From assembly GCF_016653465.1 (NCBI RefSeq), contig NZ_NHSQ01000079.1, forward strand, positions 1 through 63,219: a stretch of DNA of 63,219 nucleotides, written 5' to 3'. Position numbers and translations under genes: made by a program. The notes below the pieces were generated by a model, which did not search any database, was not told where the DNA came from, and saw nothing but the letters and a program-made list of their open reading frames with translations. The DNA comes from Thiocystis minor. Lineage in GTDB: Bacteria > Pseudomonadota > Gammaproteobacteria > Chromatiales > Chromatiaceae. Below, piece by piece: positions 25,869 to 35,287 of the stretch (the first letter of the stretch is position 1; every line of letters begins with the position of its first letter).

Positions 25869-26006
25869 GCCCTGGGAGAGCCGAGTGGGACTCGACCCTC
25901 CGGCCCACGGTCCGAACTCAGTAAACCGCGTACAACTCGGCGATCCCAGGTGCTCGACCGCGCGTTCCTGGGATTGCCGCCGCTCGCTCTATCCCGAGGA
26001 ACCCTT

Positions 26007-26456
26007 ATGCGTTTCACTTTTTCAACGCTCATCGCGCTCGCGATCCTGTCCCAGATGGCCGCTGCCACCGATGTCGCCGGACTCATCCGCGAGGGCGAGT
26101 CCAAGCTCCAGACCGGCGAGATCGATACGGCGGTGCGGGTGCTGGAACAGGCCGTCGCCCAGGATGCCCGTTCTCCGCTGGCCCACACCCGACTCGGCGG
26201 CGCCCTGCTCCTGAAACAGGATCAGACCGCCGCGATCGGCCAGTTCCGCGAGGCGATCATGCTTGACCCCCGCAACGCCCAAGCCTTCATCGGCATGGCC
26301 GTCGCCGAGATCCATCTCGGTCGCTACGGGTTGGCCCGCGCCGCCCTGGTCGAAGCGAAAGGCATTGATCCCGCTAAAGGCAAGGAGATCGACCGCCTCG
26401 TCGTCTGGCTCGATGGGCGTGGCGGTGCTGGATCAGGTGGCGAGTCGACGCACTGA
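26007..26456 (+). CDS. Secreted TPR-repeat protein downstream of the octaheme cytochrome
   Basis: A 149-residue protein with a signal peptide (MRFTFSTLIALAILSQMAAAT) and about three tetratricopeptide-like repeats (EGESKLQTGEIDTAVRVLEQA, HTRLGGALLLKQDQTAAIGQF, GMAVAEIHLGRYGLARAAL). TPR proteins mediate protein contacts; a periplasmic one next to a multiheme cytochrome could help heme-protein assembly or docking. GAGGA lies 7 bases before the ATG at 26007; an upstream ATG at 25950 lacks a signal peptide. It follows the octaheme gene by 138 bases. Confidence 0.75.
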   Translation: MRFTFSTLIALAILSQMAAATDVAGLIREGESKLQTGEIDTAVRVLEQAVAQDARSPLAHTRLGGALLLKQDQTAAIGQFREAIMLDPRNAQAFIGMAVAEIHLGRYGLARAALVEAKGIDPAKGKEIDRLVVWLDGRGGAGSGGESTH

Positions 26457-26540
26457 GATTGGCTCATTTGATCTAGATCCAGGGAATGTGGTGCTCTGGC
26501 ATCATGCCTGTGCCGTCGCCGAATGATCGGTAGTGACTTT

Positions 26541-26572
26541 ACGCGGTTATGTGAAGCTTCACATAACCGCGT
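26541..26572. repeat. Perfect 32-bp palindrome with no spacer
   Basis: Bases 26541-26556 (ACGCGGTTATGTGAAG) and 26557-26572 are exact reverse complements with no loop between them. It sits in the 530-base gap between the convergent TPR and narL genes. There is no U tract on either side, so it is not a standard rho-independent terminator, though the cruciform or hairpin could stop both transcripts. The rest of 26457-26986 shows no gene I can support. Confidence 0.75.
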
Positions 26573-26986
26573 CCAACGGTCGCTCGGGTCAGCGGTGTGA
26601 GTGACGGCTCATGTCAAACTCCGTCCGATCCGCTTCCTGGGGCGAGTGATAGGTCATGGGTCATAGGACGAATCCACCTCTGAGTGCGAGGGGCGACTGT
26701 CGGTTCTGAGTCGTAAAAGGCCCCAGGTTCTGCCTGCGTTCGCCAGAAAAAAAGCGTGAATAAGTCGAGCGTGGCTGAAGTCTAGGCGGTTATCGGTAAC
26801 CAGGCGCCATCGGTCAGCGAATCTGTTTGCGGTGGGCTGAAGCAGTCTGCCGAGGCCCTTCGTTTGGAAGGACGTCGAATGGATAAGAGCGTTTCGCAAT
26901 GGATGTGGGAAATAGGTGGTTGGACGCCCGAGGTGCCATCAGCAGCGTCTTTTGTGGTGCTGGGGCACAACGAAACGCGGTAGACA

Positions 26987-27640
26987 TCATGCCTTGGGCG
27001 TCTTCGCCGCCCAGACCACCGCCTCCACCCGGCTTTTCAATCCCAGCTTCTTGAGGATGTGCTTGACGTGGACCTTGATGGTGCCGACCGCGAGGTCGAG
27101 CTCGCGGGCGATGAGCTTGTTGCTCCAGCCCTGGGCGAGCAGCTCCAGGATCTCGCGCTCCCTGGGGGTCAGGTCGGCCTGGTCCGGGGTCTTGGGCAGC
27201 GGGGCGTCGCGCAGCGCGCGGGCGAGCAGCTCGGTGAGCTGGGGGCTGATGACGAGCCGCCCGCGCATGGCCTCGCGCAGCAGGGCGAGGATGTCCTCGG
27301 GCTCCATGTCCTTGAGCAGATAGCCGTCCGCCCCGGCGCGCAGCGCGGCGACGACATCGCTCTCGGTGTCGGAGACGGTGAGCATGACGACGCGGGCGTC
27401 GAGTGCGTCGTCGGCGCGCAGCCGCTTGAGCGTCTCGATACCGTCCAGGCCCTTCATGTTGAGGTCGAGCAGGACGAGATCGGGCTGGAGCGCGCGGGCG
27501 AGCCGCAGTCCGCTTTCGCCGTCCGCCGCCTCGCCGACCAGGCGCAGCGAGGGCTCCATGGCGATCAGGTCCGCAACCCCCTTGCGGAAGAGCGGGTGGT
27601 CGTCGATGACCAGGACGCGGGTGTCAATGGCCTCGTGCAT
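26987..27640 (-). CDS. narL: Nitrate/nitrite response regulator NarL
   Basis: A 217-residue regulator. The receiver has RVLVIDDHPLFRKGV, the phosphoacceptor Asp in LVLLDLNMKG and the typical GADGYLLKDMEPEDIL. The C-terminal LuxR-type helix-turn-helix is LTPREREILELLAQG ... TIKVHVKHILKKLGLKSRVEA, very close to E. coli NarL. Phosphorylated NarL activates narG-type and represses or tunes nap-type operons. It is 74 bases after narX on the same strand. Its partner is the adjacent narX. Confidence 0.93.
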   Translation of the reverse strand: MHEAIDTRVLVIDDHPLFRKGVADLIAMEPSLRLVGEAADGESGLRLARALQPDLVLLDLNMKGLDGIETLKRLRADDALDARVVMLTVSDTESDVVAALRAGADGYLLKDMEPEDILALLREAMRGRLVISPQLTELLARALRDAPLPKTPDQADLTPREREILELLAQGWSNKLIARELDLAVGTIKVHVKHILKKLGLKSRVEAVVWAAKTPKA

Positions 27641-27714
27641 GCTTCTTTAGCCTCCGGCGCCGGTTGCGACGCGCTCGTCCAGGATGATCACGGATGGGAT
27701 GATCGCGGCTGTCT

Positions 27715-29625
27715 TCAGCCGCCCCCTTCAAGCCCGCGCGGGCGAAACGCCAGGCTGACGCGGGTACCTTCCGCCGGGCGGCTCGCGATCTGGAGTTTGC
27801 CGCCCAGCGTCTGGGCGCGCTCCCGCATGATGGTCAGGCCGTAATGCCCCCGCTCGGGGGGTGACTCGTCGAGGCCCTTGCCGTCGTCGGCGATAGTAAC
27901 CTGGATCTCGTTCCCGGCGGTGTCGAGCTGGATCTGGCAGTGTCTCGCCTCGGCATGACGCACCACGTTGGACAGCGCCTCGCGGATAATCTGCATGACA
28001 TGCACCTCTTCGTTCGGCGAGAGCAGCCCAGCGGGCAGGCTGTCGTCGAGCGCGATGGCAATGTCGCCGCGCCGGCGAAACTCCTCGGCCGTTTCGGCCA
28101 GTGCGTTGGCGAGCCCGCGCCCGTCGATGCGAAGCCGAAAGGTGGTCAGCAGCTCGCGGAGCTGGCGGTAGGCGCTGCCGAGGCCCTCGCGGATCTCGCT
28201 CAGGATCTCGGCGGGCGTGGGCAGGTTGCGATCGCTACCGCCGCCGGATTCGCGCAGTGCGGCCTCCAGGCGCGCGACCTGGATCTTGAGATAGGACAGC
28301 GACTGCGCCAGCGAGTCATGCAGCTCGCGCGCGAGGATGCCGCGCTCCTCGTGCAGGGCGAGCCGCCGGCTCTCATGCAGACGGCACATGAGGTGCAGGG
28401 CGTTGGCCAAGTGCCCGGCCAGCGCTTCGAGCAGCGGCTGCTGCCAGGGCTCCAGGGCGCCGCCGGGGGGAAGGGCGACGCGCAGGGTTCCGTAGACGCG
28501 GTCCGGGTCGCGAATCGCGAAACTAACGATCGGGGCGGCGTCGAAGTCGGGTGGCTCGGCCAGTGCCGGACCCGCGCAGAGACCGCAGTCGTCCACCGGA
28601 CAGGAGGCGCCTGGCCGTCGGATGGGCGCGGTGCCGATACAGTCGCGGCCATTCACCCGCAGATCGTCGCGCAGACAGATGGCGACCCCCGCGAGCCCGA
28701 GCTGCTGGCGCATGTCCGCGATCACCTGGCCCAGCGTGGCGTCCGAGAGCGGCGACTCGTCGAGCGCGCGGCTGGTCCGATAGAGCAGGGACAGGGAGCG
28801 GTTGGAGCGCTCCAGGTCGCGGGTCTTGTCCGCCACCCGCTCCTCCAGCTTGCCGTAGAGGCGCGAGAGCCCCTGGGTCATGAGGTTCATGGCCGCGCCG
28901 ACCCGTCCCAGCTCGTCGCTCCCGACGAAGCGGGTGTGGCCCGAGAAGTCGCCGCGACGGGCGCGGTCGGCGCCCTCCAGCAGCGCCCCGAGCGGTGCGA
29001 CCACGCGGCGCCTGACCACCACCAGGCTGACCAGCACGAGCGCGATGATGAGGACCAGCGCGCTGGCCTGAATCCAGCGCAGCAGGTCGATGTGATGCTC
29101 GGCGCGCTCTTCCAGCACCCGTACCAGGGTGTGGATGTCGTCGACGAAATCGTCCACCTGGTCCAGATAGGCGAGACGCTCGGCGCGGATCGCGGGGGTG
29201 GGCTCGGGGGTCTCGCTGAAGCGGCGCAGGGTGTGGCGCATCTCGTGGGTCCAGCGCCAGCGCACCCGCTCGTAGGCGAGCCGCACCGGATCGCTCGCAT
29301 CCAGCGGCAGCGCCGCCGTCAGCCGGGCGCTGATCAAACGCTGCTCGTATTCCGCCGCCAGTCGCTCGACCTCGGCGCGCCGCGCCGGCCAGGGGACGCG
29401 CTCGTCCGCCAGCGCCATGCCGATGCGGTAGGACTGCATGCGCAGGGTGCCGGACTGGTTCACCGCCGTCGCCATCCCCCGATTGATCTCCGCGATCACG
29501 AGCGAGCTGACCATGCCGGTCACGCCCAGGGCGACGACCCCGGCCAGCAAGAAGCCCAGGACGACCAGGATCGGCCGTCGCCGGGATGGATCGCGCGATC
29601 TGTTCATGTGGATGGCATCAGGCAC
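27715..29625 (-). CDS. narX: Nitrate/nitrite sensor histidine kinase NarX
   Basis: A 636-residue membrane kinase. Two membrane helices (about residues 19-45 and 190-212) flank a periplasmic four-helix sensor. Its P-box GMATAVNQSGTLRMQSYRI matches the nitrate-binding element of NarX/NarQ. HAMP follows, then a central module with a cysteine cluster (GASCPVDDCGLCAG, about residues 337-350), a HisKA_3 domain with RELHDSLAQSLSYLK, and a HATPase_c domain (NVVRHAEA, DDGKGLD, HYGLTIMRERA). The cysteine-rich central module occurs in NarX-like sensors and might bind a cofactor. Start at 29625, with an alternative ATG at 29607. Confidence 0.92.
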   Translation of the reverse strand: MPDAIHMNRSRDPSRRRPILVVLGFLLAGVVALGVTGMVSSLVIAEINRGMATAVNQSGTLRMQSYRIGMALADERVPWPARRAEVERLAAEYEQRLISARLTAALPLDASDPVRLAYERVRWRWTHEMRHTLRRFSETPEPTPAIRAERLAYLDQVDDFVDDIHTLVRVLEERAEHHIDLLRWIQASALVLIIALVLVSLVVVRRRVVAPLGALLEGADRARRGDFSGHTRFVGSDELGRVGAAMNLMTQGLSRLYGKLEERVADKTRDLERSNRSLSLLYRTSRALDESPLSDATLGQVIADMRQQLGLAGVAICLRDDLRVNGRDCIGTAPIRRPGASCPVDDCGLCAGPALAEPPDFDAAPIVSFAIRDPDRVYGTLRVALPPGGALEPWQQPLLEALAGHLANALHLMCRLHESRRLALHEERGILARELHDSLAQSLSYLKIQVARLEAALRESGGGSDRNLPTPAEILSEIREGLGSAYRQLRELLTTFRLRIDGRGLANALAETAEEFRRRGDIAIALDDSLPAGLLSPNEEVHVMQIIREALSNVVRHAEARHCQIQLDTAGNEIQVTIADDGKGLDESPPERGHYGLTIMRERAQTLGGKLQIASRPAEGTRVSLAFRPRGLEGGG

Positions 29626-29754
29626 CCTGGGATTGATGACTCGATTAGGTTATGCCTCAACTGGAGGCTTGAGAATCTGATATTTTTGGTTATAGTTATT
29701 ACTGTATGTTTTATATGTTACAAATATATCCCTTGCTTACATCGGAGTCCGGAT

Positions 29755-30702
29755 TTGAGCTTTCTCGCCCTTTTCATCAGCTTGCCCAGCAAGGCTTCGA
29801 CCGGCCGCATGCGTGTCTGGCGCGCGCTCAAGGCGCTGGGTTGCGCCACCCTGCGCGACGGTGTCTACCTGCTGCCTGAGTCATCCGAGCATGCAACGGC
29901 CCTGGAGGAAGTGGCCGGGGAGGCGCTGGACGCTCAGGGCAGCGGCGAGGTCTATCGCCTGTCGGGATGCGACGATGCTCAGGAGGCCAGGCTGCGGTCT
30001 CTGTTCGACCGTGGCGAGGACTATGCCGCCGTCGTCGAGGATGCGCGCCGCCTGCGGGCCGACCTGAAGGGCACCGACGGCGCCGCGGCCGTCGGGCGTA
30101 GGATGCAATCCCTGACGCGCCGGTTCGAGCAGGTGGTGCGGGTGGACTTCTTCCCTGGCGAGTCCCAGCGGCAGGCGCTGGCGGTCGTGGACGAGTCACG
30201 CGAGGTGCTCGCCCGGCATCTTTCCCCCGACGAGCCAACCGCTCGGCAGACGGCGATTGCGAGCCTGGATCGCACCACCTACCGCAATCGCACCTGGGCC
30301 ACGCGGGCGCGTCCCTGGGTCGACCGGCTCGCCTCGGCCTGGCTCATCCGGCGTTTCATCGATCCGGACGCGCACATCGTCTGGCTGGCCAGCCCCGCCG
30401 ACTGCCGGGCCGACTGGCTCGGCTTCGACTTCGACGGTGCCGCCTTCAGCCACGTGGGGACGAAGGTCACCTTCGAGACGCTGCTGGCGAGCTTCGGGCT
30501 GGAGTCCGACTCGGCGCTCGCGCGGTTGGGTGAACTGGTGCATTGCCTGGATGTGGGCGGGCTGCCGGTGCATGACGCTCCGGGCATCGAGTCGCTGCTT
30601 GCGGGATTGCGGGCATCCGAGTCCGACGACGACACACTGCTGGCGCGGGCGTCCGAGGTCTTCGACTGGCTGCTGCGAACTTACAAGGAGCAAACCCAAT
30701 GA
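29755..30702 (+). CDS. chrB: Chromate resistance protein ChrB
   Basis: A 315-residue protein with the ChrB N-terminal domain (SLPSKASTGRMRVWRALKALG, RDGVYLLPE) and the ChrB C-terminal domain (ATRARPWVDRLASAWLIRRFIDPDAHIVWL, GFDFDGAAFSH, VTFETLLASF). ChrB is usually the chromate-responsive regulator of chrA, and the C-terminal domain has also been linked to chromate reduction. The start appears to be a TTG at 29755 with GGAG 8 bases upstream; no ATG fits the conserved N-terminus. The upstream 130 bases are unusually AT-rich, perhaps a transfer boundary as well as the promoter. The stop overlaps chrA as ATGA. Confidence 0.88.
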   Translation: MSFLALFISLPSKASTGRMRVWRALKALGCATLRDGVYLLPESSEHATALEEVAGEALDAQGSGEVYRLSGCDDAQEARLRSLFDRGEDYAAVVEDARRLRADLKGTDGAAAVGRRMQSLTRRFEQVVRVDFFPGESQRQALAVVDESREVLARHLSPDEPTARQTAIASLDRTTYRNRTWATRARPWVDRLASAWLIRRFIDPDAHIVWLASPADCRADWLGFDFDGAAFSHVGTKVTFETLLASFGLESDSALARLGELVHCLDVGGLPVHDAPGIESLLAGLRASESDDDTLLARASEVFDWLLRTYKEQTQ

Positions 30703-32045
30703 ACGCCCCGCCCCCGTCACAATCGCGGCCCGCCTATCCCTCCTTTTCGGATGCCTTCGTCTACTGGCTGAAGCTCGGCTTCATCAGCTTCGGCGGCCCG
30801 GCCGGGCAGATTTCCATCATGCATCAGGAACTGGTGGAGAAACGCCGCTGGATCTCCGAGCGCCGCTTCCTGCACGCACTCAACTACTGCATGGTTCTGC
30901 CCGGTCCCGAGGCCCAGCAGCTCGCCATTTACATCGGCTGGCTGCTGCACCGCACCTGGGGCGGCATCGTCGCCGGAACACTGTTCGTGCTGCCATCCCT
31001 GTTCATCCTGGCGGCCTTGACTTACGTGTACATGGCCTTTGGCGACCTCACCTTCGTCCAGGGCGTGTTCAACGGCATCAAGCCCGCCGTGGTGGCCATC
31101 GTCGTATTCGCCGCCTGGCGCATCGGCTCGCGGGCCTTGAGGAACAGGGTGCTGTGGACCCTGGCGGCGGCTTCCTTCGTCGCCATCTTCGCCTTGCAGG
31201 TGCCCTTCCCCTACATCGTGCTGGGCGCCGGCATGCTGGGCGTCATCGGCGGCAGGCTCATGCCGGACAAGTTCAAGATCGGCGGCGGCCACGGGGCTTC
31301 CAGCCAGCAATACGGTCCGGCCGTGCTCGACGACGATACGCCCGCGCCGGCGCACGCCAGGTTCAGACACCTGTACCTGGCCCTGCTGCTGGCGGCGGCG
31401 CTGGTCATCTGGGGCGCGGCCATGCTGACCCTGAGCGACCCGGTGCTGAAGGATATGGGCGAGTTCTTCACCAAGGCCGCCCTGGTCACCTTCGGCGGTG
31501 CCTACGCCGTGCTGCCCTACGTCTACCAGGGCGGCGTGGAGACCCATGGCTGGCTCACCGCCACCCAGATGATCGACGGCCTGGCCTTGGGCGAGACCAC
31601 GCCGGGGCCGCTGATCATGGTGGTGTCTTTCGTCGGCTTCGTCGGTGCCTGGACGAAAGAGATCTTCGGCCCGGACGCCCGGCTCCTGGCCGGCCTCGCC
31701 GGTGCCTGCGTGGCGACCTTTTTCACCTTCCTGCCCAGCTTCGTCTTCATCCTGGCCGGCGCGCCGCTGGTGGAATCCACCCATGGCGATCTCAAGTTCA
31801 CCGCGCCACTGTCCGCCATCACCGCTGCCGTGGTCGGCGTCATCCTCAACCTGGCCCTGTTTTTTGGCTGGCACGTGATCTGGCCGCGCGCCAGCGAGGC
31901 GGCGCCGTTCTCCGGCGGCTTCGAGTGGTTCTACGCCCTGATCTCGGTGGCCGCCTTCATGGCCCTGTGGAAGTACAAGCAGGACGTCATGAAGGTCATC
32001 GGGGTCTGCGCGGTCATCGGCCTCGTTTACACCCACGTCGTTTGA
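30699..32045 (+). CDS. chrA: Chromate transporter ChrA (CHR family)
   Basis: A 448-residue membrane protein of the long-chain CHR family made of two homologous halves. Half one has GFISFGGPAGQISIMHQELVEKRRW and LPGPEAQQLAIYIGW; half two has LVTFGGAYAVLPYVYQGGVE and DGLALGETTPGPLIMVVSFVGF. It exports chromate and possibly sulfate-like oxyanions from the cytoplasm. The ATGA overlap with chrB shows translational coupling. Both halves are intact. Confidence 0.93.
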   Translation: MNAPPPSQSRPAYPSFSDAFVYWLKLGFISFGGPAGQISIMHQELVEKRRWISERRFLHALNYCMVLPGPEAQQLAIYIGWLLHRTWGGIVAGTLFVLPSLFILAALTYVYMAFGDLTFVQGVFNGIKPAVVAIVVFAAWRIGSRALRNRVLWTLAAASFVAIFALQVPFPYIVLGAGMLGVIGGRLMPDKFKIGGGHGASSQQYGPAVLDDDTPAPAHARFRHLYLALLLAAALVIWGAAMLTLSDPVLKDMGEFFTKAALVTFGGAYAVLPYVYQGGVETHGWLTATQMIDGLALGETTPGPLIMVVSFVGFVGAWTKEIFGPDARLLAGLAGACVATFFTFLPSFVFILAGAPLVESTHGDLKFTAPLSAITAAVVGVILNLALFFGWHVIWPRASEAAPFSGGFEWFYALISVAAFMALWKYKQDVMKVIGVCAVIGLVYTHVV

Positions 32046-32079
32046 TGCGCGAGACAACGCCGGCCGCAAGGAGAGACCC

Positions 32080-32174
32080 ATGAAAACCCGCGATGCTTTC
32101 ACCACGCTTGCCGCGCCCAGGGCCAGTAAAGCGAAGCTCAAGGCCGATCCGTTCACGGGCAAGGTGAGCCTGAC

Positions 32175-32178
<4 letters not shown>
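32080..32178 (+). CDS. Tiny ORF between chrA and the ABC exporter (32 aa), uncertain
   Basis: An ATG with AAGGAG upstream opens a 32-codon frame (MKTRDAFTTLAAPRASKAKL...) whose TGA overlaps the ATG of the ABC ATPase as ATGA. No family recognised. It could be a leader peptide that couples translation of the ABC genes, or the truncated start of a lost gene. The signal and overlap are real; the product may not matter. Confidence 0.4.
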
Positions 32179-32874
<696 letters not shown>

Positions 32875-32891
<17 letters not shown>

Positions 32892-34257
32892 GTCCGTCGC
32901 CGTGGTACGCCCGCTGGCCGCGCTATTCCGCCACGAGCTGCGCCGGCTGCTCGCCGGCCGCGCCTTCTGGGCGCTGCTGCTGATCCTGGCGCCGCTGGCC
33001 GGTTACGGCTACGTCGAGGCGGCGCGTCTGTTCGGCGAGGCCAGCCGCACCGCGCTGCAATTTCCGGAAATGGCGCGCGCCATGACACCGCTGGACGGCA
33101 TCCTGGTGCCTACCCTCGGCGCCTTTTATCTGGGCACGACGCTGCTGTTTCCCTTCGTCGCCATCCGCGCCCTCGGCCAGGACCGGGAAAGTGGCGCCCT
33201 CAAGCTGGCGCTGCAATGGCCGCTGCCCCTTGCCTTGCAGGTTGCGGCGAAGCTCGCGGCGGTGGGGACCGCCTGGTTCATGAGCCTCGTCGTGCCGCTC
33301 TCGGCACTGGCTTTCTGGCGGTTGTCCGGCGGTCATCTGGCTTTTGCCGAGACCGCCAACCTTTTCCTCGGTCACGCCCTCTACGCGCTGGCGGTGGCCG
33401 GCATCGCCTTCTTCGCGGCGGCGCTCGCCGAATCGGCGGCCACCGCCGCCATCGTGACGCTAGCCTTCACCCTCGGCTTCTGGGTGCTCGATTTCGCCGC
33501 CGCCACCGGCCCGGAATGGCTGAAGGCGCTGGGCGATCTCTCGCCCACCCAGGCGCTCAAGTCCTTCGAGCGCGGGCTGTTCCCGGTGGGCCAGGCCGCC
33601 GCTCTGGCGGTGATGGGGCTGGGTCTGGCGGCGCTCTGCACGCTGATCCTGCCACCCGGCTTGTCCGCGCGCGCGCGATGGATGCGTGGCAGTGCCGGAG
33701 TTGGCGCGCTGCTGACGCTTCTGGCGGCGGCGTTGACGCCGCAGTCGGTCGATCTGGCCGAGGACCGCCGCAACAGCTTCAACCCGGCCGACGAGGCGGA
33801 GCTCGCCCGCATGGACCGGGGGTTGACGATCACGCTGCATCTTGCACCGGAAGATAGCCGTGCCCGCGAATACGCGAGCAACCTGCTGGGCAAGCTCAAG
33901 CGCCTGGTGCCGGGTCTGACCGTGCGCTGGGCGGAAACTGGCAAGACGGGCATCTTCGGTGCCGCCCAGGACGACCGCTACGGGCTGATCGTCTACCAGT
34001 ACGGCGAGCAGCGCGCGGAAAGCCGCTCCAACAGTCCGCGCGAGATCCTGCCGCTGCTGCACGAACTGGCCGGCGTCCAGGTGACGCCGGTGGCGCTTGA
34101 GCCCTATCCGGGCCACCCGCTGGTGGCCGATGCGCGGATGGCTGAAATCTGGTTCTACGCACTGCTGCCGATCCTGATCCTGCTGGCCGCCGGGCTTCTC
34201 GCCCGACCCGGCCGGCTTCCGTCCCATCTTCGAGCGATCCAAGGAGCGCCGCCATGA
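32875..34257 (+). CDS. ABC-2-type permease with a GldG-like extracytoplasmic domain
   Basis: A protein of about 460 residues. The N-terminal half has roughly six membrane helices (AFWALLLILAPLAGYGYV, LLFPFVAIRALGQDRESGAL, and so on). A soluble domain of about 120 residues follows (DLAEDRRNSFNPADEAE, LTITLHLAPEDSR, YGLIVYQYGEQRAESRS) resembling the ABC_transp_aux/GldG fold, then a final helix. The start is probably the TTG at 32875 with a strong GAGGAGG 6 bases upstream, inside the end of the ATPase gene. Its stop overlaps the next gene as ATGA. Function is unknown; related fused permeases occur in gliding-motility and NosY-like exporters. Confidence 0.75.
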
Positions 34258-34958
34258 AACGACACGTTCTTCCCCTACTGCTCGCCGCCCTGGCGTCCCC
34301 CGTCCTCGCCGCGCCATCGGTGCAGGGTTTCGACAGCGAGACCGTCGGCGCCGAGCCCAAGTCCTTCGCCGCCGCCGTGGGCAACTGGATCGTCGTCGAC
34401 GACGGCGGCAACAAGCGCCTGTCGGTCAACGGCACCAAATGGGCGCGCGGCCAGACCTCGGCCGGGCTCGCCGACAAGGCCCGCGCCCTCTACGGCGAGC
34501 GCTACGCCGAATTCCTCGACAACGTTCAGTCCTATGCCTACTACCCCATCGCGGTGATGAACGACGTGGCGGATTTCAAGGAAGGTACGATCACGCTGCG
34601 CTTCAAGGGCGTGGCCGGACGCATCGACCAGGCGGCGGGCATTCTCTTCGACGTTCAGCCCAACGGCGACTATCTGACCCTGCGTGCCAACTGCCTCGAA
34701 GACAATCTGGTGCTGTTCAGAACTCAGAAAGGCAAACGCTCCTCGGTCGAATGGGTGCGCAACACGCCGACCCCCAACGACCAGTGGCACGAACTGAAAC
34801 TGACCGTCACGGGCAACAGGGTCGAGGGCTGGCTGAATGGCAAGCGCTATCTGGAGCACAAGCTGTCCGGGCCGGTCTCGGGCCGCGTCGGACTATGGTC
34901 CAAGGCCGACAGCCTGGTGTATTTCGACGACTTCCGAGTCGAGCCGTCGGGCCGGTAG
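34254..34958 (+). CDS. Secreted concanavalin/LamG-like domain protein
   Basis: A 234-residue protein with a clear signal peptide (MKRHVLPLLLAALASPVLA) and a beta-sandwich of the DUF1080/LamG-like type (FDSETVGAEPKSF, DFKEGTITLRFKGVAG, AGILFDVQPNGDYLTLRAN, WHELKLTVTGNRVEGWLNGK, GRVGLWSKADSLVYFDDFRV). Such domains bind carbohydrates or act as stand-alone beta-sandwiches. It ends the four-gene module that starts at the tiny ORF, with ATGA coupling to the permease, so it may be the substrate-binding or extracellular part of the exporter system. Confidence 0.75.
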   Translation: MKRHVLPLLLAALASPVLAAPSVQGFDSETVGAEPKSFAAAVGNWIVVDDGGNKRLSVNGTKWARGQTSAGLADKARALYGERYAEFLDNVQSYAYYPIAVMNDVADFKEGTITLRFKGVAGRIDQAAGILFDVQPNGDYLTLRANCLEDNLVLFRTQKGKRSSVEWVRNTPTPNDQWHELKLTVTGNRVEGWLNGKRYLEHKLSGPVSGRVGLWSKADSLVYFDDFRVEPSGR

Positions 34959-35224
34959 CGGGACAGCACGGCCACTACCTGGCGCTACCTGCCAACGGCC
35001 CCAGGCACGCCTTGAAGGTGGGTGTCGCGGATCGGCGACGGGCCAAAGGGAGTACCACCAAATCGCCAAAGCGAGAATCCCGGCGCGCCGCGCGCTGGAT
35101 GTTTGGATGAAAGAGCCATGATTTCAGTCGCTTGGGTTCAATGGGCGACTACCACCAAGGAGGTATCTAGGAGTCTTTCGCTTGGTCTTTCAACGGCTTG
35201 CGCTACTTCAGGGAAAGCCTAGTC

Positions 35225-35238
35225 TTGCGCTAAATCAA
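35225..35238 (+). promoter_or_regulatory. FNR/DNR-type box upstream of the Crp/Fnr gene
   Basis: TTGCGCTAAATCAA matches TTGAT-N4-ATCAA with two changes in the left half-site. It is centred about 57 bases before the start of the Crp/Fnr-family gene that heads the nap locus, so autoregulation or control by another FNR protein is likely. The rest of 34959-35287 (329 bases) shows no gene. Confidence 0.55.
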
Positions 35239-35287
35239 GAATTTTGGCGGACCGTGACCGCCATGCCACCGAGAGGACCGCGCCGAC

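Noticed and set aside
27940-29754. N-terminal part of a 920-residue plus-strand frame leading into chrB
   Set aside because: It is antisense to narX; the ChrB N-terminus begins at the TTG at 29755.
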